In this document: positions 54,028-63,386 of the stretch, piece by piece
How the letters are laid out: each line of letters starts with the position of its first letter
Position numbering within the stretch: the first letter of the stretch is position 1
Source of the DNA: Paramylibacter ulvae
Lineage (GTDB): Bacteria > Pseudomonadota > Alphaproteobacteria > Rhodobacterales > Rhodobacteraceae
Length of the DNA stretch: 64,000 nt
Reading direction: 5' to 3'
Assembly: GCF_014652655.1 (NCBI RefSeq)
Contig: NZ_BMZF01000003.1
Location: 62,001 to 126,000 of the forward strand
Notes under the pieces: model-generated
The model's database searches: none
What the model was told of the DNA's origin: nothing
What the model saw: the letters and a program-made list of their open reading frames with translations, nothing else
Translations under genes and position numbers: made by a program

Positions 54028-54053
54028 TTAAACGTGATATGACTTGCGTTTAA
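54028..54053. promoter_or_regulatory. Likely operator in the regulator/carnitine operon intergenic region
   Basis: TTAAACG (54028-54034) and CGTTTAA (54047-54053) form a perfect 7-bp inverted repeat with a 12-base spacer, placing half-sites about two helical turns apart. It lies between the divergent regulator and BKACE genes. Confidence 0.6.
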
Positions 54054-54079
54054 ATGGCGTGCTGAAATAGACATAAATC

Positions 54080-55021
54080 ATGCGATTTTGGACAAAGCCC
54101 TTACAGGATCAGATTACGGTTGATATCCTGCTGTTTGATCAATTTTCCAACCATTGTTTGGCAAATTGTTTGGAACCATTGCGTGCGGCAAACGATCTGG
54201 CGGGGCAGCGCATTTATCAATGGCGGTTTTTCACATTGGACGGTGCGCCGGTGCAATCATCAAGCGGATTGCCCGTGTTGCCCGAACATGCGTTGGGGGC
54301 GGCGCAAAACGGCGAATATTTGTATGTGATCAGCAGTTATCATTTCCGCAAATTTGACACGGTGGCAACCAAGCGTGCGTTGCAAGGAGCGGCGAAACGA
54401 TCCAAAAACATAATGGGTTTGGATACGGGGTCGTGGTTGATGGCATCGGCGGGATTGCTGGATGGATGCGCTGCGACAATTCACTGGGATATCTTTGACA
54501 GCTTTAGTGAAACATTTTTGAACGTGAATGCCAAAAAAGAACGTTTCATTTTGGATGACAACCGTGGCACATGCGGCGGTGCGATGGCCGCGTTTGATAT
54601 GGCGCTTGCTTTGATTTCAAAATTGAATGGTGAGGCGTTGAAATTGGATGTGGCAACGTTATTCATGCATGATACGCCCAGTGAATTTGGGCGTTCATTG
54701 GTCATTCACCGCGCAATTGTGCGCAACGCGGTGCATATCATGCGTGAACATTTGGAAACGCCGATCACCATCGCACAAATTGCGCATGCGTTGGGCTGTC
54801 ATGAAAAACATTTGCAACGTGAATTTGTCGCTGACCTTGGTGCGCCGCCTGGTAAAATATATCGCTATATTCGGTTGTCCGCTGCCCGTGATTTGGTGGT
54901 GTCAACACAGCTAGCAGTTTCAGAAATCGCGGTACGCGTTGGTTATGAAAATGCCAGCGCCATGGCGCGAGCATTTAAATCACGTTTTGGGCTTAGCCCA
55001 GAAAATTTTCGCAAAAAATAG
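54080..55021 (+). CDS. GlxA-family AraC-type regulator (CdhR-like)
   Basis: A 313-residue transcription regulator with an N-terminal DJ-1/PfpI-like ligand domain (about 12-195) and a C-terminal AraC helix-turn-helix (about 215-310; ITIAQIAHALG, ENASAMARAFKSRFGLSP). In related bacteria CdhR senses carnitine or 3-dehydrocarnitine and activates carnitine degradation. Its divergence from the carnitine operon with a shared inverted repeat supports this role. No strong Shine-Dalgarno precedes ATG 54080. Confidence 0.87.
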   Translation: MRFWTKPLQDQITVDILLFDQFSNHCLANCLEPLRAANDLAGQRIYQWRFFTLDGAPVQSSSGLPVLPEHALGAAQNGEYLYVISSYHFRKFDTVATKRALQGAAKRSKNIMGLDTGSWLMASAGLLDGCAATIHWDIFDSFSETFLNVNAKKERFILDDNRGTCGGAMAAFDMALALISKLNGEALKLDVATLFMHDTPSEFGRSLVIHRAIVRNAVHIMREHLETPITIAQIAHALGCHEKHLQREFVADLGAPPGKIYRYIRLSAARDLVVSTQLAVSEIAVRVGYENASAMARAFKSRFGLSPENFRKK

Positions 55022-55023
55022 GG

Positions 55024-55242
55024 CTATTTTCCTGATTGGATCAGAGTGCGAATTTTCAATACCTTTTCAAAGTGATCTAATTGATGGGTTTCAATCCACC
55101 AAGTTGCCGCTTCCATCAACAATTCTGGATCGTCGTTTTTGTTGGCAAAAAATGCATAAAATGACAGACCAACATTGTCGCCCTTTTGCGTGATTTTCTG
55201 ATCGCAAATTCGAATTGCTTTTTCGCGCAAGGATTGGCGCAT
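55024..55242 (-). CDS. Small conserved protein coupled to glnE
   Basis: A 72-residue soluble protein without a named function that I can assign with certainty. It is mostly helical and ends with a ETHQLDHFEKVLKIRTLI pattern; a central GDNVGLSFYAFFANKNDDPELLMEAATWW stretch looks conserved. Its ATG overlaps the glnE stop (TAATG, 55242), a sign of real translation and coupling. It converges with the CdhR-like gene, three bases apart. A link to nitrogen control is only inferred from position. Confidence 0.7.
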   Translation of the reverse strand: MRQSLREKAIRICDQKITQKGDNVGLSFYAFFANKNDDPELLMEAATWWIETHQLDHFEKVLKIRTLIQSGK

Positions 55243-58040
55243 TACTTTGTTCCTTTGGGGGCGGCAATGCCAAAATGAGCATCGATAATTTTTCTTGCTT
55301 TGGTCATGCGCATTGTAATTTCTTTGCCCAGCAATTCAATTGATGTCGTGTCGGTTGCGGTTTGAAATAAAATTTCACCTGCAGTGCTTAGCTCGTCAGA
55401 TTTGAAATCCTCTTTTAACAACAGACGTTTTAGATGCTCTACTTTGGTTAAAAATTGATGCGTGTCGATCAAATCATTCCCAGCGCTTTTTGTGAGTTGG
55501 CCTGTTTGAATCGCCCCTTGTAATTGACCCATCGGCGTGAGGGCATCAATCTTGCTTTGTAATACGCATGATTGCGCCAAAAGTTCAATTTCCAACAAAC
55601 CACCCGGTGCTTTTTTCACAGGAAGCGTGGGGGCTTTACCATATGGTTCGGATCGCAACCGTTCGATCATTTCAACGACCTGAGTTTTAACCTTGGTGTG
55701 GTCTGTCTCTGATACCAGCACATCTTGGCGAACGGAATTTAGAATGCTGTCCAATCGATCATCGGCTGCCAAAACCCGAGATCGCGCAAGAGCGAGATGT
55801 TCCCAGACCCACGCTTTGTTTTTTTGATAATCCTCAAATGATGTAATGCTCGTGGCAACAGGGCCTGATCGCCCTGATGGGCGCAGGCGCATATCCACAT
55901 CATAGAGTTTCCCGCTATGCATTGATGCCGATAGCGTGGAAATTAATGTGCGTGTGAATTTGGCGTAGTAGCTACGTGTATCAAGCGCGCGTTTGCCATC
56001 TGAATCGGCCAAGGGATCGCCAGAAAAGATAACAATGATATCCAGATCAGACGTACATGTCATTTCGCGAGATCCGAGTTTACCCATGGCAAGTACAGCA
56101 AATTCACTCCCTGCTATTTTACCATAGCGTCGTTCCATTTCGCGGCGCACCAATGCAACGCAATGTTCAACGCTGACTTCTGCAAGGTTGGAAAATGCGC
56201 GTTCTGCAGCGCTGATGTTCAGGGTCCCGCGCAGCTGTGCAACAATAATGCGAAAATGTTCTTCACGATGCCAACTGCGGATTTGGTTTAGAGATAATTC
56301 CAAATCGTCGGGATCGGTAACAATTGTTGAAAATATATTGCGATAGGTGTCGCGATCGCGTTTCGCGGGAGCAAGGGCGGCATCCTCCAGCCCATCCAGC
56401 ACCTCTGTTTGTTGCGCCAGGCTGCGTGCCAATGGTTTTGACAGCGCACAAATATCCATGACCAACTTTAATAATTCGGGGCGCTTATCAAACAGAGATA
56501 ACAACTGAACGCCTGAGTTGAGTTGGGACATAAACAAATCGAAATGTTCCAGATGTTCGCGGCTGTTGGGGGCATCGTCCGTCTCTTGCAAAATGATGGG
56601 GATGATACGATCAAAGATGTCTTTGGCGCGATCGGTTCGCAAGGCGCTGAATGACTGCCAACGATCAAACATCGCCTGTTGTTCGATGTTTGGCGTATGG
56701 CCTGTGTCCGTTTTGACATTGGCAACGCCAGTGACCTCTGTTGTGGCGCGGGTGGTTTCCAATGCGGCGAGCACATCCTTGGAAAACGTGGCCAAATCTG
56801 CATAACCCGACAGATTGGCAAGCTGTAACATGCCCTCGTCATTATTAGGAAGGTTATGCGTTTGTGCGTCGCGCATCATTTGTATGCGGTGTTCGATTTC
56901 ACGGTGTTGACGATATGTCGTGGTAAGCTTTTCTGCGACGAGGCGATCAAGGCGCTCTTTGTCGACCAGCTGTTGTAATGCATCGACGGTGCAGGGCGAT
57001 CTGACTCCATCATCGCGCCCACCATAGGTAAGTTGATGGGTTTGGGTGAAAAATTCGATTTCACGAATGCCACCGCGCCCCATTTTCATATCATGGCCCA
57101 ACAGGGTGATCGGGCCATTCACCCCCTTGTGCAAACGTGCTTGGACCAAGATATTTTGCACATCCTCCATCGCGGCGAAATCAAGGTTTTTGCGCCAAAT
57201 GAAATTTTGCAGACGTTTTAAAAACGCGTTGCCCGCATCAATATCACCCGCACAAGCGCGCGCCTTGATAAATGCGGAACGTTCCCATGTACGACCTTCT
57301 TTGACGTAATAAACTTCTACGCTGGACATTGCGGGGCACACGGGTGTGACGGATGGGTTTGGGCGCAGCCGCAGATCGGTGCGAAAAACATAGCCATCGC
57401 CGCGCCGTTCATTCAGCGTTTTGTAAACAGCCCGCGTGATTTTCACAAATTCTGCGCGAATTTCATGCACGTCGGCGGAGGGATATATTTTATCATCAAA
57501 CATGAATATCAGATCGATGTCTGAGGAATAGTTTAATTCAAACGCGCCCATTTTTCCCATCGCCAACACCACCAGCCCGCCCAGTGGGTGCGCGCGTAAT
57601 ATATCATGTGGAAGCGCATCTTTGGCCAGCGCCTTGGCTATTTCTTCTTTGCACGCCGTATCTGTTGCGAAATCTGCAAATTCGGTCAATTTTTGTGTGA
57701 TTGTTTCAAGCGGCCAAATTCCAGACAGATCACAAATCGCGAGCAACAACGCCACGCGTTTTTTGGCGAGGCGTAACCGAGTACCCAATTCAATGTCTGG
57801 ATTTTTAAGTATGTCAGCTAAAATTGCATCAAACGTGGCGTTGGGATCAATTTCTGATACCAATACTAACCATTCATGTTGCGAATTAAGAAGATCACGC
57901 AAATACGGGCTGGAACCCGCGATTCCAGCAACCAAGTCTTGGGCCCGTTTTGGCAATTTGCCGTAAAGTTGCGCAGTTTCCTTCCCCAATTCGGGATCAA
58001 AAGCGATGGGCAGTTTTTGGATATCTTGGTTGAAAATCAT
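55242..58040 (-). CDS. glnE: Bifunctional glutamine synthetase adenylyltransferase/deadenylyltransferase
   Basis: GlnE (932 residues) adds and removes AMP on glutamine synthetase under PII control. Two nucleotidyltransferase domains are visible: the N-terminal deadenylylating one with GKMGAFELNYSSDIDLIF (near 165-175) and the C-terminal adenylylating one with GKLGSREMTCTSDLDIIV (near 660-670), each followed by a helical regulatory domain. The start is ATG 58040; the longer frame to 58106 would run into the rpsD promoter region. It is divergent from rpsD and coupled to a small downstream gene. Confidence 0.95.
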   Translation of the reverse strand: MIFNQDIQKLPIAFDPELGKETAQLYGKLPKRAQDLVAGIAGSSPYLRDLLNSQHEWLVLVSEIDPNATFDAILADILKNPDIELGTRLRLAKKRVALLLAICDLSGIWPLETITQKLTEFADFATDTACKEEIAKALAKDALPHDILRAHPLGGLVVLAMGKMGAFELNYSSDIDLIFMFDDKIYPSADVHEIRAEFVKITRAVYKTLNERRGDGYVFRTDLRLRPNPSVTPVCPAMSSVEVYYVKEGRTWERSAFIKARACAGDIDAGNAFLKRLQNFIWRKNLDFAAMEDVQNILVQARLHKGVNGPITLLGHDMKMGRGGIREIEFFTQTHQLTYGGRDDGVRSPCTVDALQQLVDKERLDRLVAEKLTTTYRQHREIEHRIQMMRDAQTHNLPNNDEGMLQLANLSGYADLATFSKDVLAALETTRATTEVTGVANVKTDTGHTPNIEQQAMFDRWQSFSALRTDRAKDIFDRIIPIILQETDDAPNSREHLEHFDLFMSQLNSGVQLLSLFDKRPELLKLVMDICALSKPLARSLAQQTEVLDGLEDAALAPAKRDRDTYRNIFSTIVTDPDDLELSLNQIRSWHREEHFRIIVAQLRGTLNISAAERAFSNLAEVSVEHCVALVRREMERRYGKIAGSEFAVLAMGKLGSREMTCTSDLDIIVIFSGDPLADSDGKRALDTRSYYAKFTRTLISTLSASMHSGKLYDVDMRLRPSGRSGPVATSITSFEDYQKNKAWVWEHLALARSRVLAADDRLDSILNSVRQDVLVSETDHTKVKTQVVEMIERLRSEPYGKAPTLPVKKAPGGLLEIELLAQSCVLQSKIDALTPMGQLQGAIQTGQLTKSAGNDLIDTHQFLTKVEHLKRLLLKEDFKSDELSTAGEILFQTATDTTSIELLGKEITMRMTKARKIIDAHFGIAAPKGTK

Positions 58041-58112
58041 AAGCGTATTTAGACATTGCGTAAATTGGATGGTCAAGCGCAGGATTATCCTAATTAATTG
58101 CGCCAAGACGTG

Positions 58113-58140
58113 TTGACTCTGTCTATTTTGCGCCTATAAC
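58113..58140 (+). promoter_or_regulatory. Sigma-70 promoter of rpsD
   Basis: TTGACT (58113-58118) and TATAAC (58135-58140) are separated by 16 bases, each matching consensus at five of six positions. It would give an rpsD leader of about 125 bases. Confidence 0.75.
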
Positions 58141-58271
58141 CCGCCCATCGCTGTAAATGCAGTGACCATATTGGTGTTTGTGGCCCCAGCAATGGGATTA
58201 GCCTGTCGCCCGACGCGATGATGCGAAGGGAAAGGAAAGCACCTTTCATATAAGATGAGAGGAACCAGCCA

Positions 58272-58892
58272 GTGACTAAACGTACTGCTGCCAAACATAA
58301 ATTAGACCGCCGCATGGGTGAAAACATCTGGGGTCGTCCAAAATCACCAGTAAACCGTCGTGAATATGGCCCCGGTCAGCACGGCCAACGCCGCAAGCAA
58401 AAATTGTCAGACTTCGGTATTCAGTTGCGCGCAAAGCAAAAACTGAAAGGTTACTACGGTGATTTGACAGAAAAACAATTCCGCCGCATTTATGCCGAAG
58501 CTGTGCGTGTTAACGGTGATACAGGTGAAAACTTGATCGGTTTGCTGGAACGTCGTTTGGACGCTGTTGTATATCGTTCAAAATTCGTACCAACAGTATT
58601 CGCCGCACGCCAATTTGTGAACCACGGCCACGTGACAGTGAACGGTCAAAAGGTAAACATCCCTTCTTACCGTGTTAAAGAAGGCGACGTGATCGAAGTA
58701 CGCGAAAAATCAAAACAAATGGTTTTGGTTTTGGAAGCAACACAATCAGCGGAACGCGATTTGCCTGATTACCTGAACGTGGACAACGGCAAGTTGACAT
58801 CAACATTTGTTCGCACACCCGGTTTGTCAGACGTGCCATACCCAGTGATGATGGAACCAAACTTGGTTGTGGAATATTACGCGAAAAACTAA
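58272..58892 (+). CDS. rpsD: 30S ribosomal protein S4
   Basis: Ribosomal protein S4 (206 residues), a primary 16S rRNA binder. The start [21 protein letters not shown] is the alphaproteobacterial form. [15 protein letters not shown], the S4 RNA-binding domain (about 95-160, [21 protein letters not shown]) and a [10 protein letters not shown] end are present. GTG 58272 has GAGG nine bases upstream. It is a single gene with its own promoter and terminator, outside the ribosomal protein operons. Confidence 0.97.
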   Translation: MTKRTAAKHKLDRRMGENIWGRPKSPVNRREYGPGQHGQRRKQKLSDFGIQLRAKQKLKGYYGDLTEKQFRRIYAEAVRVNGDTGENLIGLLERRLDAVVYRSKFVPTVFAARQFVNHGHVTVNGQKVNIPSYRVKEGDVIEVREKSKQMVLVLEATQSAERDLPDYLNVDNGKLTSTFVRTPGLSDVPYPVMMEPNLVVEYYAKN

Positions 58893-58914
58893 TTTTCGCC
58901 GACATTCGAATTTT

Positions 58915-58943
58915 AAGGCCGCTCAAATTTGGGCGGCCTTTTT
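58915..58943. terminator. Bidirectional terminator after rpsD
   Basis: AAGGCCGC (58915-58922), a ten-base loop, GCGGCCTT (58933-58940), then TTT. It also lies just past the end of the convergent glycosyltransferase gene. Confidence 0.9.
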
Positions 58944-58945
58944 CG

Positions 58946-59890
58946 TTATGACGGATAGGTATTGAAACGATCTGGAAATTCAAAGCGATATTTCCAAAAC
59001 AGTTTTACAACCTGTTGATCAAAAAAATGATCAAGCTTTACTTGCTGGCGCGGTGATTTTTTCTGTCGTTTGAATGTAGCGTCGCTGATTTCGGTGTCAC
59101 GATAACCTGGGATGCATTCATCCAAAAATTCGTAATGTGGCATATCCATTTCGGCAGGGGTGCGTGCCCAAAACGCGTCCATTTTTTCTTGGGTTTCGCC
59201 CAAGGACAGTTTCCAACGTGATGCTTCGCCACCACGGCTTTCGCTATAGGCCAGTAGCCGTTTTTGTTGGCGTTGGAATAGTTCGTCATTATCGACAAAG
59301 CGCAGGTGCAACATCAACAATTTTGGATCAAGCCATACGGGCCCAACCGCCCCATTTCCCCCGATGAGCGTTGGTTTTGTTAAAATACACGGACGACAGA
59401 TATTCCAACGATAATAGAAATGTTTTCGTTGTTCGAAAACGGGTTGTGTCGGATCGAATGGGGTGTCGGATGTATGTTGAAACAATTCCACGCCAACACC
59501 CGCGCGATTGCCGATTTCGGGGATGCTATCTAGATACTGCCGCAAACCCATGGTGTCATCAGTGACAAAAATTTCATCAACATCGTTGTAAATAACGCAA
59601 TCATAATAATGCAACAGGCTTGCCATCATATCGCTTATGGCGTGAAATCTGACGTGATCAAAATTACGTCGATCCTGCGCCTGTTTATCTTTGGCCGGGT
59701 TATCAAAGGGAATTCGCGTAATATTTTTCAAACTTGGAATAACAGATTGGGGAGGGTTGGTTTGTGAGTTGTGATCAATCACAAACAGGTTTTCGTCGCC
59801 AAATTCACGGGCGTAGTGGCGGTGCCAATTGTGTAAAAAAAATGTTTCATCACGCACCATCGTCAGCGCGGCATATCTTCGTTTGGTCAC
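58946..59890 (-). CDS. Glycosyltransferase (family 2-like, Glyco_tranf_2_4 type)
   Basis: A 314-residue cytoplasmic glycosyltransferase-like protein. The N terminus reads ALTMVRDETFFLHNWHRHY, typical of this group, and CVIYNDVDEIFV supplies the DxD metal and sugar-nucleotide site (about 98-109). A GNGAVGPVWLDPKLLMLHLRF segment follows. The acceptor is unknown; such proteins often modify surface polysaccharide. It converges with rpsD. The start MTKRRYAAL at 59890 lacks a strong ribosome site. Confidence 0.8.
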   Translation of the reverse strand: MTKRRYAALTMVRDETFFLHNWHRHYAREFGDENLFVIDHNSQTNPPQSVIPSLKNITRIPFDNPAKDKQAQDRRNFDHVRFHAISDMMASLLHYYDCVIYNDVDEIFVTDDTMGLRQYLDSIPEIGNRAGVGVELFQHTSDTPFDPTQPVFEQRKHFYYRWNICRPCILTKPTLIGGNGAVGPVWLDPKLLMLHLRFVDNDELFQRQQKRLLAYSESRGGEASRWKLSLGETQEKMDAFWARTPAEMDMPHYEFLDECIPGYRDTEISDATFKRQKKSPRQQVKLDHFFDQQVVKLFWKYRFEFPDRFNTYPS

Positions 59891-59943
59891 GTTAATCTAT
59901 CCAACTTTATACCGTGTTTTGCATCATGATAGATTACGCAAAA

Positions 59944-59978
59944 GAAAAAGCCAGCGTCACTTCGGATCGCTGGCTTTT
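59944..59978 (-). terminator. Terminator after the glycine-zipper lipoprotein gene
   Basis: AAAAGCCAGCG (59946-59956) pairs perfectly with CGCTGGCTTTT (59968-59978). Read leftward from the lipoprotein gene it ends in a T-run. It also separates that gene from the upstream region of the glycosyltransferase gene. Confidence 0.9.
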
Positions 59979-60003
59979 GATTGTCAATTTCAAGCGATGT
60001 TGA

Positions 60004-60207
60004 TTAACGACAGATACCCACATCGTCACAGAGCACACCCGCAGCACCACCAACGACAGCACCTGCAACGACGTTACCGCCTGCTGTGCTTGCTACCACG
60101 GCACCAGTCGCAGCACCCACAAGCCCGCGTTCGGTTTCCGTATTCACAAAGCAACCCGTTAATGCCAACATGGCGCTACCACAGATAATAAGAGATAATT
60201 TTTGCAT
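60004..60207 (-). CDS. Small glycine-zipper lipoprotein
   Basis: A 67-residue lipoprotein with lipobox ALTGC (Cys19). The mature part is rich in Gly, Ala and Val with small-residue spacing (GLVGAATGAVVASTAGG, then GAVVGGAAGVL), a glycine-zipper pattern that can form a membrane hairpin. Two further Cys residues near the end (LCDDVGIC) could make a disulfide. Similar short lipoproteins are common in Rhodobacterales, with outer-membrane roles that are not defined. It has its own terminator. Confidence 0.78.
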   Translation of the reverse strand: MQKLSLIICGSAMLALTGCFVNTETERGLVGAATGAVVASTAGGNVVAGAVVGGAAGVLCDDVGICR

Positions 60208-60406
60208 TGTTCTGCCTTTGTTTAAGTCAGCAAATTGTATTGCATCGACGTGTGGCGATTGTAACCAACTTTTTTGTGAGCGGCGGTTTTGTGCTGTTTT
60301 GGAAGTTTGATCGGCAAACCATTGCTTATATATATTTTTTTGTAAATCTGTGAGCCCTTATAAATTGGCGCTCGCAAAAACGCCGCGCAAGGGATAGTGG
60401 TTGCAC

Positions 60407-61639
60407 ATGAAAAGTCTTTCGATCGCAGAAACAATCTCGCTCCCGCGGTGGCGACGCCCATTTGCGTTGTTGGCGTTGATGACGTTCGTCATGCAACTGG
60501 CCTATGCCACTTGGATGGCATTGCTGAATAATTTCGTGCATGATCGGGCAGGCTTTGATGGATCGGATATCGGTTGGTTGCAATCCATACGCGAAGTCCC
60601 GGGATTTTTTGCTGTTGGCGTAATTGTCGTGCTCTGGGTGATGCGCGAACAGGTCTTGGCGATTGTTTCACTGATCGTTCTTGGTGGCGCGGTTGCCGTG
60701 ACCGCGTGGTTTCCAACCTTTGGTGGATTGTTGATCACAACTTTTATTTCCAGCCTCGGTTTTCATTATTATGAAACAGCAAAACAATCATTAGAGTTGC
60801 AATGGTTACCCAAGGATCGCGCCCCTGTGATGCTGGGCTGGTTATTGGCAATCGGGTCGGCTGGTTCGCTCTTGGCGTATGGTTCGATTATGCTTGCATG
60901 GAAAGTGTTGGGTTGGGATTACAATGCGCTTTATATGATTGGTGGTTGTTTAACGTTAATCATCGCAGTGTTTTGTTATTTTGCGTACCCGCCATTTCAT
61001 GGGCCAGCGGTGCAGCATCGCCATATGGTATTACGTAAACGATACTGGTTGTATTACGCGCTGCAATTCATGGCGGGTGCGCGGCGACAAATATTTTTGG
61101 TATTTGCCGCGTTCATGATGGTTGAACGGTTTGGCTTTGAGGTGCACGAGGTTACCGCACTTTTCCTAGTCAACTATATCGCCAATATGATTTTTGGACC
61201 GATCATGGGCAATTTAGTTTTGAAAATCGGCGAGCGAAATGCGCTGGCGGTTGAATATGTTGGGCTGGTACTAATTTTTGCAGCATATGGCGGCATCTAT
61301 ATCTTTGGCTGGGGTATTTTCTTGGCGGCGAGCTTGTATGTGTTGGACCATCTGTTTTTTGCATTGTCGATTGGTTTGAAAACCTATTTTCAAAAAATCG
61401 CAGACCCAGCGGATATCGCACCCTCGGCGGCGGTAGCATTCACGATCAATCATATTGGCGCGGTGGTGTTGCCAGCATTGCTTGGCTATTTGTGGTTGGT
61501 ATCACCCGCATCAGTGTTTGCAGCGGCGGCGTTCATGGCATTTCTATCGCTTGTGTTGGCGCTTTGTATTCCGCGCAATCCACGCGAAGGGCATGAAACG
61601 ATTTTCACGCGCGCCGCGCCGCAACACCACGCCGTGTAA
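60407..61639 (+). CDS. MFS transporter
   Basis: A 410-residue major facilitator protein with about twelve hydrophobic helices and a basic loop after the sixth (YPPFHGPAVQHRHMVLRKRY). The C-terminal tail is cytoplasmic and His-rich. There is no clear substrate motif. ATG 60407 is chosen by similarity of MKSLSIAETISLPRWRRP to expected starts; a TTG at 60401 has better spacing from GGGA. It stands alone upstream of prmA. Confidence 0.85.
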   Translation: MKSLSIAETISLPRWRRPFALLALMTFVMQLAYATWMALLNNFVHDRAGFDGSDIGWLQSIREVPGFFAVGVIVVLWVMREQVLAIVSLIVLGGAVAVTAWFPTFGGLLITTFISSLGFHYYETAKQSLELQWLPKDRAPVMLGWLLAIGSAGSLLAYGSIMLAWKVLGWDYNALYMIGGCLTLIIAVFCYFAYPPFHGPAVQHRHMVLRKRYWLYYALQFMAGARRQIFLVFAAFMMVERFGFEVHEVTALFLVNYIANMIFGPIMGNLVLKIGERNALAVEYVGLVLIFAAYGGIYIFGWGIFLAASLYVLDHLFFALSIGLKTYFQKIADPADIAPSAAVAFTINHIGAVVLPALLGYLWLVSPASVFAAAAFMAFLSLVLALCIPRNPREGHETIFTRAAPQHHAV

Positions 61640-61705
61640 TTGCGCCTGACAAGCCATACGCGGTGGTGTAGATAAAACGCAACCCGCATAGATTCAGAGA
61701 CACAA

Positions 61706-62578
61706 ATGCCCACATTTACCGCCCTTACAACGCTTTCAAAAAAACCAAACGCAGATGCATTGGCCGAGGCGATGGAAAATATCTATCCCGAACCAACTGG
61801 CGTTGGCGTGTTTGAAATCGAAGATGGTTCAGGCATGTATGAGGTTGGGGTTTATTTCATCGAACAACCCGATGATATTGCATTGGCACTATTAGCGGCC
61901 GCGCATGGCGCCAAACCTTTTGCGATTTCTGAACTGCCTGAAACAGATTGGGTTGCCGAAGTGCGCCGTGAATTGGCACCCGTGCACGCAGGGCGATTTT
62001 TCGTATACGGTAGCCATGATGCGGACAAGGTTCCAGATGATGTTATGCCTTTGCTGATCGAGGCCGCGATGGCGTTTGGCACGGGGCATCACGGCACAAC
62101 ACAGGGCTGTCTAACGGCGCTTGATACGCTTGCAGTTGGCGGGTTTCACGCAAAAAACGCGGTGGACATTGGGTGTGGTACCGCCGTCTTGGCGATGGGT
62201 GCCGCCTGTTTGTGGCCAGAAAATGTTATGGCCAGCGACATTGACGAGGTTGCGACCGAAACGGCACTCGCGAATGTGAAATCTAACGGGTTAGAAGGGC
62301 GCATTGATGTGGTGACATGCGCGGGATTTGATCACCCTGATTTACGCGCCAAAGCACCATATGATTTGATCCTAGCTAATATTCTTAAGGGGCCATTGGT
62401 TGCATTAGCACCTGATATGAATACCCATTGTGCACCAAATGGTTACGTTATCCTGTCTGGTTTATTGAATGAACAGGCGGATGATGTGAAATCGGCATAT
62501 ATTGAAAATGGCTTCGCTTTGGTTGATCATTTGCAAATTGGTGAATGGTCAACATTGACCTTGCAGCGAAACACTTAA
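61706..62578 (+). CDS. prmA: Ribosomal protein L11 methyltransferase
   Basis: PrmA methylates ribosomal protein L11 with SAM. The 290-residue protein has an N-terminal substrate-recognition domain, then AAMAFGTGHHGTTQGCL and the SAM loop VDIGCGTAVLAMGAA, ANILKGPLVALAP and a closing GEWSTLTLQR. A 66-base gap separates it from the MFS gene. A small membrane-protein gene follows after 53 bases. Confidence 0.95.
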   Translation: MPTFTALTTLSKKPNADALAEAMENIYPEPTGVGVFEIEDGSGMYEVGVYFIEQPDDIALALLAAAHGAKPFAISELPETDWVAEVRRELAPVHAGRFFVYGSHDADKVPDDVMPLLIEAAMAFGTGHHGTTQGCLTALDTLAVGGFHAKNAVDIGCGTAVLAMGAACLWPENVMASDIDEVATETALANVKSNGLEGRIDVVTCAGFDHPDLRAKAPYDLILANILKGPLVALAPDMNTHCAPNGYVILSGLLNEQADDVKSAYIENGFALVDHLQIGEWSTLTLQRNT

Positions 62579-62631
62579 CATTTCATTTTTTTGAGTTATG
62601 GTACAGCATAAGGCTAAAACTAGGTGATGCC

Positions 62632-63129
62632 ATGGATAACAACGTAAAAGATTTCGAAAAACGCTTAAAAAAGATTGAAAAGGGTTATAAAAAAACTGGT
62701 CGCCACAAGGTGGGTAGTAACCCAAAAGCGAAAGCATACGCAGGGCGTACCACATATGGATCGCCAGATACGGGTATGAATTATTATCGCAAACGCGAAG
62801 GGTTTAAATTTTGGACATTCATGCGCCGCGCGATGTTTTTTGGTATTTTGGCGTTTTTCTGCGCACTTGGTTTGCGTGTGTTTATGTCAATTCAGATGGG
62901 TGCAGATGCGTATGACGCACGCGTGGGGGAACTGCGCGAAGGCACACAGGGTGAACAATACGCGGCCATGGGAATGCAACGTGGCCCGTTGATGTTAACG
63001 GTTGAAAATTTCGTACGCGAAGTGATGAACAAACCCGATGAAAGCGCACCCGAAACAGCATTGCCAAATGGTACCGCCGAACCTGGCGATGTACAAACCC
63101 CAAATGCAGAACAAGCGCCAAGCAATTAA
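62632..63129 (+). CDS. Hypothetical single-pass membrane protein downstream of prmA
   Basis: A 165-residue protein I do not recognise. A very basic N-terminal region (FEKRLKKIEKGYKKTGRHK) precedes one hydrophobic helix at about 62-84, and the rest is Glu/Ala/Pro rich and acidic, probably outside the cytoplasm by the positive-inside rule. AGGTG lies five bases before ATG 62632; the open frame from 62545 overlaps prmA and is rejected. A terminator follows. It has been kept next to prmA, but no role can be given. Confidence 0.7.
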   Translation: MDNNVKDFEKRLKKIEKGYKKTGRHKVGSNPKAKAYAGRTTYGSPDTGMNYYRKREGFKFWTFMRRAMFFGILAFFCALGLRVFMSIQMGADAYDARVGELREGTQGEQYAAMGMQRGPLMLTVENFVREVMNKPDESAPETALPNGTAEPGDVQTPNAEQAPSN

Positions 63130-63152
63130 GCATTGGCGCTTGTTAAGCGTAT

Positions 63153-63187
63153 CAAAATGTTGGGGAGAGATTACATTTTGATTTTTT
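63153..63187. terminator. Bidirectional terminator between the membrane protein and DUF1127 genes
   Basis: CAAAATGT (63153-63160) pairs with ACATTTTG (63173-63180) across a 12-base loop, followed by ATTTTTT. It overlaps the 3' end of the convergent DUF1127 gene. Confidence 0.75.
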
Positions 63188-63386
63188 GGCAAACTGTTGA
63201 AATATCGCCATAGCAAAGACCGATGTCTGTCAATTCGCGATCAGACAAACGTGACAATTCTTTTGCTGTCAAACGACGTGCATTCCATGTTGAAAATGCT
63301 GAACGTGCGTTGTCCAAAACATTGATTGCGCGGAATACGGAGATTGCACCAAATGGCGCTGTTTTAACTGGTGATTGAATAGCCAT
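63171..63386 (-). CDS. DUF1127-family small protein
   Basis: A 71-residue basic protein. The C-terminal half is the DUF1127 motif: TAKELSRLSDRELTDIGLCYGDI. Family members in alphaproteobacteria bind RNA or affect phosphate and carbon metabolism and are often stress-induced, though roles vary. It starts at ATG 63386 and is divergent from ruvC across a region with two inverted repeats. Confidence 0.85.
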   Translation of the reverse strand: MAIQSPVKTAPFGAISVFRAINVLDNARSAFSTWNARRLTAKELSRLSDRELTDIGLCYGDISTVCQKIKM

